A stretch of DNA of 64,000 nt. Source: Geotrypetes seraphini (taxonomy: Eukaryota > Chordata > Amphibia > Gymnophiona > Dermophiidae). Below are positions 11,557 to 21,759 of the stretch, one piece after another. Below the pieces are notes generated by a model, which did not search any database, was not told the origin of the DNA, and worked only from the letters and a program-made list of their open reading frames with translations. Each line of letters starts with the position of its first letter. Within the stretch, counting starts at the first letter, position 1. The position numbers and the translations under genes are program-made. The DNA lies in NCBI RefSeq assembly GCF_902459505.1, contig NC_047087.1, positions 256,630,603 through 256,694,602 on the forward strand. Direction: 5' to 3'.

Positions 11557-11632
11557 CTGCAGCAAGCATCCTTGCACCCGAAGAGACAGGTAGCTCAGAA
11601 AAGACTGCTGGCGAACTTATCAAAATCATGGG
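11557..11632 (+). CDS. IFIT5: IFIT5-like exon 1 (5' UTR plus ATG and two bases)
   Basis: IFIT genes have a tiny first exon that ends just after the start codon. Here an ATG at 11628-11630 in a strong context (A at -3, G at +4) is followed by GG and then a GTAAAT donor at 11633. Exon 2 of both IFIT copies starts with one base (A) before a GAG codon, so splicing gives ATG-GGA-GAG, that is M-G-E-I-S-K. Human IFIT5 starts M-S-E-I-R-K. The transcription start is inferred to lie about 25-30 bp after the TATA box, so the left edge is approximate. The nearest IFIT exon 2 on this strand is 22.9 kb downstream, which is long for this family but filled with transposons. Alternatively, this exon once served a copy that is now gone. 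Confidence 0.7.
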
Positions 11633-12230
11633 GTAAATATATGATCTGGATTTGAAATATGTTTGGAATGCTGCTTAGCTTTTGCAGTGTTCTATAGCTA
11701 GATTAAAGGTTGAGATAAATTTCCCAGCTAAACTACAAGTAAATGCATTAATTTTAACATTTGAAGAGAATTAAACCCCCCACCCCTCTATGTCTACAAA
11801 ATCCCTTCTCCCCTGTCTTGTGCAATATTTTCCTCTGCATTCGAGTAACATTTTAGTGCAAACACAGAGATGAGAGAGAGGAGAAGAGTTGGACATAGGG
11901 TGGAGGGCAGGGAGAGAGAAATGTTGCACATGATAATGGAGGGGAGGAAGGGGGAGATGACGCATGGACTTCACATAAACAAGAACTTCAAATGCACAGT
12001 CGAGTCTAAGCCAGCACAGGAGGAGGAAATGACTCGCTGTGTCTGCATTAAATTCTGCACAGCAGGGGCAGATTTATGAATCTTGCACAGATTTTGCACT
12101 TGTAGAATTCTGCCAAGAGTAGTAAATAGAAAATGAACAGTCTCCCCGCCCCTCCCCCGCATCCCAATTTACTTAGATCAAAAGCTTTAAAGACTAACCT
12201 TCTTTTCTGCAAAAGCAAAAATAAATCGTA
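11633..12230. other. Start of the IFIT intron, no gene seen
   Basis: After the splice donor this holds unassigned sequence and a short purine-rich patch (11860-11960). I see no coding motif. Confidence 0.4.
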
Positions 12231-12544
12231 AAGGGCCTCTTTTACAAAGCTGCGGTAGCGAGTCCCACAGCACAGCCGTCCATAGGAATTGATTGGGCTG
12301 CGTCGCATTTGCCACACAGGAATCGCTTTGTAAAAGGTGCCAAAAAGAAAACCTTTAGGGCTCCTTTTACAAGCCGCGCTAGCGAGGTTAACGCGCGTGG
12401 CTTTTCATCACGTGTTAACCCCCCACGCTGGCCTAACAAGTACCGCATGCTCAAGAGGATGCGGTAGCGGCTAGCGCCGGACGGTGGTTTAGCGCGGGGT
12501 ATTACGCGCATTAAACAGCCAGCGCGCCTTTGTAAAAGGAGCCC
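12231..12544. mobile_element. Two palindromic MITEs
   Basis: The first (about 12231-12341) begins GGGCCTCTTTTACAAAGC and ends CTTTGTAAAAGGTGCC. The second (12358-12544) begins GGGCTCCTTTTACAAG, ends in the complement, and has TTA on both sides. Both belong to the same broad palindromic group as 8919-9081. Confidence 0.7.
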
Positions 12545-12704
12545 TTAGTTGCAAATGGCAGTCAAAAGTGCTGCTTAACTTTAAAATCTCCCTCAAATAG
12601 GAAACAAGTCTTATCATTTAAGTGTTTAATGCACGATCAGCTGTTTAGTGAAGTTACTGGCAGGTTTTATGAGCCGAGTTTCAGCTCTTGTACAGCTGTA
12701 ATTA

Positions 12705-12971
12705 TTTTAATCAAACAGCAGACTTTGTACACGATGCAGGCAGACTTTATTATGACAAGTGAATCTTTGATTAAAAACCTTTTACCAGGTAAGGGACCCT
12801 TACCTGGTAAAAGGTTTTTAATCAAAGATTCACTTGTCATAATAAAGTCTGCCTGCATCGTGTACAAAGTCTGCAGTTCTTGGTTTATTTGTTCTGGATT
12901 GTTTTTCACTGCAGACAGTTGGACCCTGGGTTTTTTTCCCCTTGTTTTGGTTTGTGGTTTTAATCAAACAG
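12705..12971. repeat. Perfect 78-bp inverted repeat inside a 14-bp direct repeat
   Basis: 12718-12795 and 12797-12874 are exact reverse complements around a single central base at 12796. The 14 bases TTTTAATCAAACAG occur at 12705-12718 and again at 12958-12971, so the hairpin and about 85 further bases look like an insertion with a target-site duplication. No family is recognised. Confidence 0.8.
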
Positions 12972-13176
12972 AACATTTTTGAGTGACTAAGTGGATCCCC
13001 CTCACCGATACTGCAGGCTGCATCTGTGTGAATTCAGAAAATAACCAAAGGGGAGGGGGGATGGGAGAGGGAAGAACAAGATCCAGAAAGGAACTAGGAG
13101 ACGGGATGACAGAGAAGCCACCTAAAATTTCAGGAATAATTACACAAAGTTGCATCTTGGAGCTCCATTAATTCAT

Positions 13177-13592
13177 GGGAAGGGGGTGAAACGAGGATCC
13201 CACCGAACCCAAAAAGCAACCGATCCACTGGATCTGTGGGATCTGCAGGAAGGGGTAAAATGAGGATCCTGCAGATCCCGTGGCAGCCAAATTGATAAGA
13301 GCATAAGAAGAGCCTACAATCTTCTTACTCGGCAGCACAAACTTCTCCCAGGCCGAACTCCCGGACGAGCGTAGCCGCATAATAAAGCGTCTCCAGGGGA
13401 AATAGCGCCAGTAAATGAACTTTCGCGTTTTATGGGAGAAGTTTGTGCCGCCGCTCATTGGGATCCGTCAGAGCTAAATTGTCACAGAGGTCTGTCAGAG
13501 CCAGAAACTACAAGTGGCACGGACCTCAGATTTTTAAGGACGTGCGGTTTTAGATCCGCGAGGTCCGCGCTTTACCCCTTCCCAGTAAAAGG
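13177..13592. mobile_element. Foldback element
   Basis: The outer ends (GGGAAGGGGGTGAAACGAGG near 13177 and the related complement ending near 13592) and an inner pair (13333-13352 with 13433-13452) are inverted repeats. It is non-coding, and the family is not recognised. Confidence 0.55.
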
Positions 13593-13934
13593 CAGGCTTT
13601 ATCAGCCTTGCATGTGTGAGCATCAAGGAACTGAAGAAAGAGAAGTTTGCAGTGAATTCATATGCCAGCTCAGTGGGTTTTTTTAAGTTTTAACATTTTG
13701 GGTGCATGATTTTTCTATGACTCTGTGAGTAGAATGTCTGGTGTTTGCAAAAGACAAGTGAACTGAAGTTTGGGTCCACTTTATGAACTTTAGCATTTTA
13801 TAATCGCCCCCCCCCCCACCCCTCCTGCCCATCTATGAGATTTTCAAGGTTTATTAATATTTGATCAGGCCGCTTATCTATCTAAGTGAAGTACACCAAT
13901 AAAAATATAAGAACATAAAGTATCATACAGCTTT

Positions 13935-14220
13935 TTATTATTTTTTTTTTTTATAATTCTTTATTCATTTTTGCATCTTACAACAAGTGAATTAAACATA
14001 ATATAAACAATTTCCACATATCACTTGTATTTACAGTCAAATATTCTTATATGAAAAATTAAATATCCCCCTTTTTATTATCAATCCTATTTCAAATGAT
14101 ATACATTCCCCAACCCACCCCCACATATATACAACCCATGTGCTATGATATCTGATCATTAGAATAAATAGTCAATGGTCCCCATATTTTTTTTAAATTA
14201 TGAATATTCCCTATATAACA
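13935..14220 (-). mobile_element. L1-type LINE 3' end
   Basis: A poly-T run at 13940-13952 followed by TTCTTTATTCATTTTTGCA reads, on the minus strand, as the A-tailed end of an L1. It is similar to the better-defined insertions at 40576 and 49041. The body is short and decayed. Confidence 0.55.
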
Positions 14221-14474
14221 TACAGCTTTTAAAAAAACCTAATCTCAGTAAAAACATTAAAACAAAACAGGTACATATACCAACTAGTATGTAAGGATAG
14301 GGGGTAGAACTACAATTTGTTATAAAAAAGATGGAAGGCACAGTAGGGATGGGGGAGTGGAAGAATGTAAAAGAGTGAAGTTGCAATAGCGGGAGGGGGG
14401 GGTTTGAGGGGAGGGGTTACAGGTCAAAGGCATCTTTAAACAAAAAGTTTTTCAAGGAGCTTTTAAAACGTGTA
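14221..14474. other. AT-rich stretch, probably more L1 3' sequence
   Basis: It continues from the L1 tail with runs of C, G and A. I recognise no gene. Confidence 0.3.
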
Positions 14475-14757
14475 AGGCTTTTACGAAGGTGCGCTAGCAT
14501 TTTTAGCGCACTTTAGTAACTACTGCCTGCTTAAAAGGAGGCGGTAGTGGCTAGCATGCGTGGCATTTTAGCGAGTGCTAAAACCGCTAGCATACCTTTG
14601 TAAAAGGAGCCCTTAGGGCTCCTTTTACAAAGGCACTCTAGGGCCTTAATGCGGGGAATAGCGCGTGATAAATTTCCATGCGTGCTAGCCGCTACTGCCT
14701 CCGTTTGAGCAGGCGGTAGATTTTTGGCTAGCGCGTGCTAATCCGGTAAAAGGAGCC
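14475..14757. mobile_element. Two TTA-type MITEs side by side
   Basis: One palindromic copy (14475-14612) is followed by TTA and directly by a second (14616-14757). The shared TTA is the target site for both, so one inserted at the edge of the other. Confidence 0.7.
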
Positions 14758-15500
14758 GTAAATGTTTAGAGATTTCTTGCTGCATGAAAGATAGTGCTCC
14801 CAAAGTTTGGTGGAGTCACTGTTTACAAATAAATTATGAGTGGAGGTTTTTTTGACCTATGATTAATTAATGTGTGTTTTCTCGACTAGTTGGCAATTGC
14901 TTGAATTGAGTAGAGTACTGAGGTCTTTTTTTCTCCACATTTTTGAGTTTGGTAAAAGTGATTTTCTTGCATCTTTGGAGGAGCGGAGAGTATAAACTTT
15001 TTTCTTTTGATATTTTCCTACTCTAGCCCTTGTGAGGATTATTGCTCTGGGAGGGTGAATAAATATGCAGGATGAGTAGAACAAAACACCTGGAGCCTCA
15101 AGGAAGCAACTTCAAAGTTACAAGAAAAACACCAGAAATATATTTCTATAGTTATATATTGGTTATTGGAGATTTGCCTTAAAATGAATATGCATTAAGA
15201 AAATGATCCAACAATGTCCTGCAAAAAAATAGGGCCATGCCCAGTGTTGTATAGTAAATTTATTTATTTATTTTTAAAAATTCTATTCCGCTTAACAACT
15301 GAAGCAGATTACAATTTACATACACAGTCAATGAAACTAATTACTGTACTAAAGTAAACATTTTGTTAATTTACTTTTAAAGAAGTACAGGATAGCATTT
15401 GTTGTTTTTACTTTTACTGAAGTAATAATTTTGCCAATTTTTGCTACTTTTACCTAGTTACATTTGATGCAGTAAAAGGGAAATATAAATAGGTTACCAG
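14758..15500. other. Unassigned intron sequence
   Basis: This holds AT-rich sequence, including a possible end of a hAT-like element (AGTGTTGTATAGTAA at about 15243, with ACAACACT at about 21748). I could not confirm a matching target-site duplication. No gene is seen. Confidence 0.3.
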
Positions 15501-15754
15501 ATTTCCTCTTTAAAAAAAAGAGGATACTTGGCTCTGCACCATTCTGCCCTCAGCCACGCCCCATTCTGCCCCTGGCCCTGCCCAATTCTGCCTCCAGCTC
15601 CGCCCCCATATAAACCTCATGTTTCCTTCCCCGAGCTCCAGGCCGCATCTAGAGATCCTCCGCACATGCATGGACATCGATGTGATGACAACACACTTAT
15701 CATGTGTGCATACATGTGACGTTATCACGTCAACATCCGCATAAGTGCAGAGAC

Positions 15755-17337
15755 TAGTGCTGCCCGATTCACGATTCAAATCGGTTCACCGATTCACTTC
15801 GGGTGAATCGATTCGAATCAATTCAAAACAAAAAAATTGGCTTCCCGATTCGGCTGACCCTCCCCCCTCGCCCCCTAAAGCAGGAGCGGCAGCGCTGCTC
15901 TTGCTGGCCGGCTGCTGCCACACCTGCTTTAGAGGGGGGGAGGGTCAGTCGGGAAGTGCTGCTGTCAGCTTCCCCCCCTGGTGTCCGGTTCTACCCCCTG
16001 GCCTCCCGCTTCCCCCCCCCTGGCCTCCCTGCGCTGTTTACCATAAAGAAGCAGCCTGCAGACAAGATCGCGATGCTAGCAATATTTGCACTGCTTCAGA
16101 ACTGTTTCCTCCGCCGCGATCCTGTCTCTGACGTCAGAGGAGGGGCGGGACCGCAGCAGAGGAAACAGCTCAGAAGCAGTGCAAAGATCGCTAGCATCGC
16201 AATCTTATCTGTAGGCTGCTTCTTTAAGGTAAACGGTGCAGGGGGACAAGGGGGATGCCGGACACAAGTGGGAGGCCAGGGGGAACATGCAGGCCTTCCG
16301 GGGAGGGGGGGGGACAGGCCTTCAGGGGGTACAGGCAAGCAGGCCTTCAGGGGTGGGATGCAGACCTTTAAGGTGGGGGACAGGCCTTTAAGGGGGGATG
16401 ACAGGCCTTCAGGGATGATGACATAGGTCTTCAGGGGGGACAGGCAGGCCTTTAGGGGTGGGGTGCAGCCTTCAGAGGGAGGTGCAGGCCTTCGGGGGAA
16501 CAGACCTTCAGGGGAGGGGGTTTCTGGTGTAGAAGTACACGGAGGGAGGGGGGGGAAGGAGGGGTTCAAAGTGACATGCATATGCCGGACTTTGGGGGGA
16601 AGAAATAATGGGTCTGAAAATAGAGGAGATGAAGAGAGATGGTGGATAATGGGATTTAGGGAGGGAAGGAACAGAAAGAGATTGAAGTTGGACACAAGGG
16701 ATGGTGTGGAGGGGGAGGATATAGATACTGGATAAGAGGGTAGTTGGGAAAGGAAAGGGAGAGATGGTGGACCCTGGGGTGGTGGGGAAGGAGGGAGAGA
16801 CGCTGGATGAAAGGGTAGTTAATAAAAGGTGGATCTGTGGAGGGAGACAAAAAAAGGAAAGATGCCAGACCTCCTGGGGAGGGAAGGGAAATGGAAGGGG
16901 AGGATAGAGATGGCAGATGGATGGTTAGCATGCAGAAAGAAGGAGACCCTGACAAGCAAGTTATCAAAGACAACCAGAGCCTGGGACCAACAAGATTTGA
17001 ATTATGACCAGACAACAAAAGGTAGAATAACTAATTTTATTTTCTGTTTTGTGATTACAATATGTCAGATTTGAAACGTGTTAGACCGCAAACGTGAGCT
17101 AGGATTTAACAGAGAAAGTTAAAGTCTTTTTTGTTTTGTTTACACCACAGTGCCAGTGTGGTTAGGAGAAGGCAAAGGGGGTGAAGAGGCTTTAAAATAA
17201 ACCCACCAGGTTGTTTGGAAAAAAAAACCCCAAAACAAAACAAACACACAATTGGGCAGGAAAATCGAATAAATCGAAAAACCAATTCAATAGGCTGAAT
17301 CAAATCAAATTTTTTTTTCCTGAATCGGGCAGCACTA
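15755..17337. mobile_element. Complete non-autonomous hAT element (1583 bp)
   Basis: The ends TAGTGCTGCCCGATTC and GAATCGGGCAGCACTA are inverted repeats. The 8-bp GCAGAGAC occurs immediately before (15747-15754) and after (17338-17345), which is the hAT signature. The interior has an inverted GC-rich section (about 15860-16230) and a G/A-rich section with a repeated CAGGCCTTCAGGGG-type motif. There is no transposase. Partial copies occur at 7465-8134 and 33100-34045. Confidence 0.85.
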
Positions 17338-17508
17338 GCAGAGACCCTCCAGATGCGGCAAAATGCTGATAAATATCTTCCTACTTAGGGCCATGACACC
17401 AATAACGTTTCACAACATTCATTCCTACAAGAATACTTGGCCTTGGTCACATGTCTAGAACACAGATAACCCTATGCAAATATAGGACCACAAACTAAAA
17501 GTCCTAAT

Positions 17509-19638
17509 CAGTGTTCCCGCTAAGCTGCGCTGGCGTGAGCTGGCGCACAAAATATTACATCGCAGCGCACAAGTTTCTCGTCACAGCGCACACACGAAGC
17601 GGCGGCGGTCTGCCCTGATCGCCTAAGATGCATCTCCTTTCATTTCCTCCCTCATCTTCCTTCTCCCTCCAGCTGGGTACCGCAACACTCTCCCCTGCAG
17701 CTCCGGACTCCCCCCCCCCCCCCGGATCGCTATTATTTTAAATGTTATAGCGGCGGCGCTGTATCCATCAGTGGAGACGTCTAACCTCGGCCTGACCCGG
17801 AACTCTTACTGCAACAGTCACTTCCTGTTCCTGCCTAGACGGGCGGCTGCTGCAGTAAGAGTTCCGGGGCAGGCCGAGGTTAGACGTCTCCATCGTGGGA
17901 CCTTGCTGCATGAAGGGAGAGAAAGGAGCAGGACTGCTGGAATGGAAGAGTGGTGGAGGGAAAGAAAAGGGGCAGGGTGGTATGGAAGGGTGGTGCTGAT
18001 GGAATTGATGTACAGAGAAAGGGGAGAGACATAAGGGGGAAGGATATTGGAGGGAAAGAAAGGGGGAAGATGCTGATTGAAGAGGGGTGGATGGAGGGAG
18101 AAAGGGCAGACATTGGATGGTAGTGGGGAGCCTATGCTGGATGGAAGTGCAGATGGGAGAGATAAGGCAGCAAATGCCAGAAGGAAATGGGAGGAGAGAA
18201 AGGGGAGCAGATGCTGGATGGAAGTGGACAGAGAGAGGAGAAGGTACTAGATGGAAGGGTTGGAGAAAGAGGGTACATGATGGAAGGAGGGGATAAATAA
18301 AAGGAGGGCACATGATGGGGAGAAAAGGATTGAGTTAGGGAAACACTGGGGTGAGGGAAAGAGGTGGCAAGCTTTAGGTAGACAGTAAAAAAGGACATTG
18401 ATGAGAGGGTAGTAAGAACATAATCTAGACAGATGCAGAAAATAAATTGAAAAGGGAAATGAGGGAAAAAAGGGAAAGGGATTGCAGAGGAGAGGTGTGG
18501 GAGAGGGAAGGAGAGGAGAGAGATGCCAGACCAATGGGGGTGAAAGGAGAGATGAAAGGGGGAGGCATACAGTTTCTGGAAGGGGCATAGAAGGAGAGAA
18601 AATGCCATATAGGGGAAGAGAGACGGCAGACAGTGGATGGAAGGAAGAGAGTTACAAGAAGATGAGGAAAGCAGAAACCACAGAAGACAAAGGTAGAAAA
18701 AAAATTTCTATTTATTTATTGCTTTAGGAGACATGTGTCACTGTTTCTGTGAAGCATTGTATGCAGAGTCCAGCTTCTTGCTGGTTCAATTTAACCTTTG
18801 TCTATGTATTTTTATTTTATCCCCCCTTTTACAAAACTGTGAAGCGTTTTTTAGCACCAGCCGTGGTGGTAGCAGCTCTGATGCTCAGAATTCTATGAGC
18901 ATCAGAGCTGTTACCTCCGTAGCTAAAATCCACACTACAGTTTTGTAAAAGAGGGAGGGGTTAGTTTGTGATTACATATTCCATAATAGGCGAAGGTGTG
19001 TTCTGTGTGTTCGAAAGACATAGTTTTCTGTTAGGATTGACGGTGTAGGATTGATCTGTGCTGGTCTGGCTTGTTTAGTTTTATAATGGGTGTATTGATG
19101 TACTGTTCACTGCAATATGTAAGATGCTGCCTTTTCTTAGATACTCATGTGTGACGGGTGGCTTGTTACTAAAAATCATGTTTTTCGGACAGATGGGGGG
19201 GTGCCAAAAAATGATGGGCCCCGGGTGTTACATATGCTAGGTACACCACTGCATTATGTAAAGATACCAGAAAGCTGGCGAAGCAAAAACTTTAAGTAAA
19301 TTGTTATTCTTCTAAGTTTTGAGTATTTAACCCTCCCACAATCTCATGGGCACTCGTTTCAAGTTTCAAGTTTATTGAGATTTTGATTTAAATGCAATAT
19401 CAAATATTTTCAATGTGTATAACAAAAATAAATTTTGGGAAATAAATAAAACCATTTGAACAATAAACATACAAACATATCCATAGATGATTAAAAATAC
19501 ATAAGGAGTACAAGGATAAACTACATTTGTTTAAAAATGCATCCTCCGTGCCTGCTCATAAATTTGTGGAATATGTAACTTGTCGCTCATGCATATTTTT
19601 TTTTGCACACACCTCATCAATCCTTAGAGGGAACATTG
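17509..19638. mobile_element. hAT element with purine-rich interior (2130 bp)
   Basis: The left end CAGTGTTCCCGCTAAG pairs with the right end CTTAGAGGGAACATTG. Both are flanked by the same 8 bp, GTCCTAAT (17501-17508 and 19639-19646). The interior is strongly G/A-rich on the plus strand from about 17880 to 18700 and has an inverted repeat at 17775-17890. The MITE at 18821-18960 is nested inside. No transposase is recognised. Confidence 0.85.
18821..18960. mobile_element. Palindromic MITE
   Basis: CCCCCCTTTTACAAAACTGT at the left is mirrored by ACAGTTTTGTAAAAGAGGG at the right. The centre is an inverted GCTCTGATGCTCA pair. It is nested in the hAT element. Confidence 0.7.
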
Positions 19639-19967
19639 GTCCTAATACAGACAAATGAAACCCTAAGATGCCAGGCTCTGTATGCAGTACAACACCAGAG
19701 AAATAGAAAGAAATAAGTTTCTTTCTGAGCAGTGTAAAATACATATAGATGTAAATTCTGAAAACTGATACATTTTAGTCACTAAATTGAAAATACTCGT
19801 AAAATCACTTTTCATACCTTTGTCATCTGGTGATTTTATTTTTCTGTTCATCTTTTCCCAGTCTCTGGTTGCACTTCCTTCTGTCTGTGCTCTTAACTGT
19901 GTTTCCAGGGTCATCTTATCCATTTGCAGTTTTTCTCTCCTTTATTTTCTGCCCTACATCTGTCTTT

Positions 19968-20893
19968 TAACACTTTGTTACAGCGTTTCTCCTACTACTC
20001 AAAAGTGTGATATATAAGATACTCAAAGGATGACAATGCTTCCATATGCTCAGAGATGTGCAAACTCTAATAGGGGGTTTGCTCGCCCCCCTTATTTAAG
20101 AGTTTGTTCTTCAATCATTGCATGGATTTGGCTGTCAGTAAATAGCTGTGCAAAATAGCGTGTCTTATATTTAAAAAATCTAATTGCTGTATTATTCAAA
20201 AATTCAAGTATAATCCAATGTGTCACAACTATTTTAAGCTGACCACTAAAGAAATTGAATGATGTCACTTATCTTAGATGGTAGAGTAAACCCCCTAATA
20301 GAGTTTTGCACATCTCTGAGCATATGGAAGCATTGTCATTTTTTGAGTATCTACGGTACTACTCGAAAGGGTCCAGAGAAGAGCGACTAAAATGGTTAAG
20401 GGACTGGAGGAGTTGCCGTACAGTGAGAGATTGGAGAAACTGGGCCTCTTCTCCTTTGAAAAGAGGAGACTGAGAGGAGACATGATCGAAACATTCAAAA
20501 TACTGAAGGGAATAGACTTAGTAGATAAAGACAGACTGTTCACACTCTCCAAGATAGAGAGAACGAGAGGGCACTCTCTAAAGTTGAAAGGGGATAGATT
20601 CCGTACAAACAAAAGGGCAGAGAGTGGTGGAGAGCTGGAACGCTCTTCCGGAGTCAGTTGTAGGAGAAAACACCCTCCAGGGTTTCAAGACTAAGCTGGA
20701 CAAGTTCCTGCTAAACTGGGACTCATGCAGGTGAGGCTGGACTCATTTAGAGCACTGGCCTTTGACCTGGGGGGCCGCCGCGTGAGCAGACTGCTGGGCA
20801 GAATGGACCACCGGTCTGACCCAGCAGCAGCAATTCTTATGTTCTTATATCACACTTTTGAGTAGTAGGAGAAACGCTGTACAAAGTGTTATT
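19968..20893. mobile_element. Long-TIR DNA element split by a CR1 insertion
   Basis: The left arm (about 19968-20085, ACACTTTGTTACAGCGTTTC inward) reappears inverted as the right arm, in two pieces: 20288-20352 and 20849-20893. The gap is exactly the CR1 at 20353-20848. TA lies at both outer ends. No transposase is seen. Confidence 0.75.
20353..20848 (+). mobile_element. CR1 LINE 3' fragment
   Basis: The ORF2 C-terminus is readable ([37 protein letters not shown]). It is followed by the family 3' end CAGCAGCAGCAATTCTTATG with the TTCTTATG terminal repeat. It is 5'-truncated with no obvious target duplication, as usual for CR1. Confidence 0.9.
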
Positions 20894-21292
20894 TTTTGGT
20901 ATACTGTTTCTTATCTCCTTTATTCCACACATTTACCCTGCTCTATTTTGTTGATTTAGTCTACATCAGTCTTTGGCAAAAGTTCTAAAATTGAAAAGCC
21001 GCCCGGACTCCTGACCAAATGAAACAGCAAAACTGGGAACAGGATTTTGTTGTTGCAAACTTTGTCATGCAAACAGTAGATCACGTCATCTTAAATTTTA
21101 CTGTTTAGTGAATATAGCCTATAAGAACAGCAAAGTTGCCTCTGTTTGAACTTGTTACTGGTCTCCAGCCAAACAGAAGAGTGATGAGTTGGGTCAATTT
21201 AAATCGGTGAAGAAGCTGAAGCTGGTAGCAATTCTTGGTGAACAGACATTGTAGTTGCAATACTTTTATTTTTCACTCAAAAAGTATTATAC

Positions 21293-21620
21293 CATTGTTT
21301 CGCAAACTTTCTGGCCGGTGGCACACTAAATTCAGTTCCCCGGGTGGAAGGCATCTGGAAAAGCGTGGAGGCCCATCTGGCCATGACTCACTTCGGTGGA
21401 GGGATCCGGGAGGTGCAGGGAGAGGAGGAGAGACACCAGCCAAGAGGCGACTCATCTGCACCGGCTGACTTCCTACTGGGCCTGCCTCTCGCCGCAAAAG
21501 GCACGTCCTGTAGGCAGTCGGCCAGCGTGGATGGCTCTCCTCCTCGCCAGTGTGTCACGGCACACCTGAAATCTCAGGAGGCACACTGGTGTGCCGTAGC
21601 ACACAGTTTGCGATACACTG
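21293..21620. mobile_element. hAT MITE (328 bp)
   Basis: The ends CATTGTTTCGCAAACT and AGTTTGCGATACACTG are inverted. The 8-bp TATTATAC flanks it on both sides (21285-21292 and 21621-21628). It has no coding capacity. Confidence 0.8.
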
Positions 21621-21759
21621 TATTATACAGTACTAAGCAAGAACTTTTTTACTTTTATTAAGTAAATTTTTTAATACGTTCTTTACTTTTAGCATTAAAA
21701 ATGTATTTTTATTTTTACTTAAGTACTTTGACCTAATACTTTGAACAACACTAACCATA

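Noticed and set aside
12629-12982. Two opposing frames encoding the same peptide
   Set aside because: This is only the perfect 78-bp palindrome read from both sides.
15243-21755. One 6.5-kb hAT element enclosing the others
   Set aside because: The candidate ends look complementary, but I found no matching 8-bp flanks, so the link is not supported.
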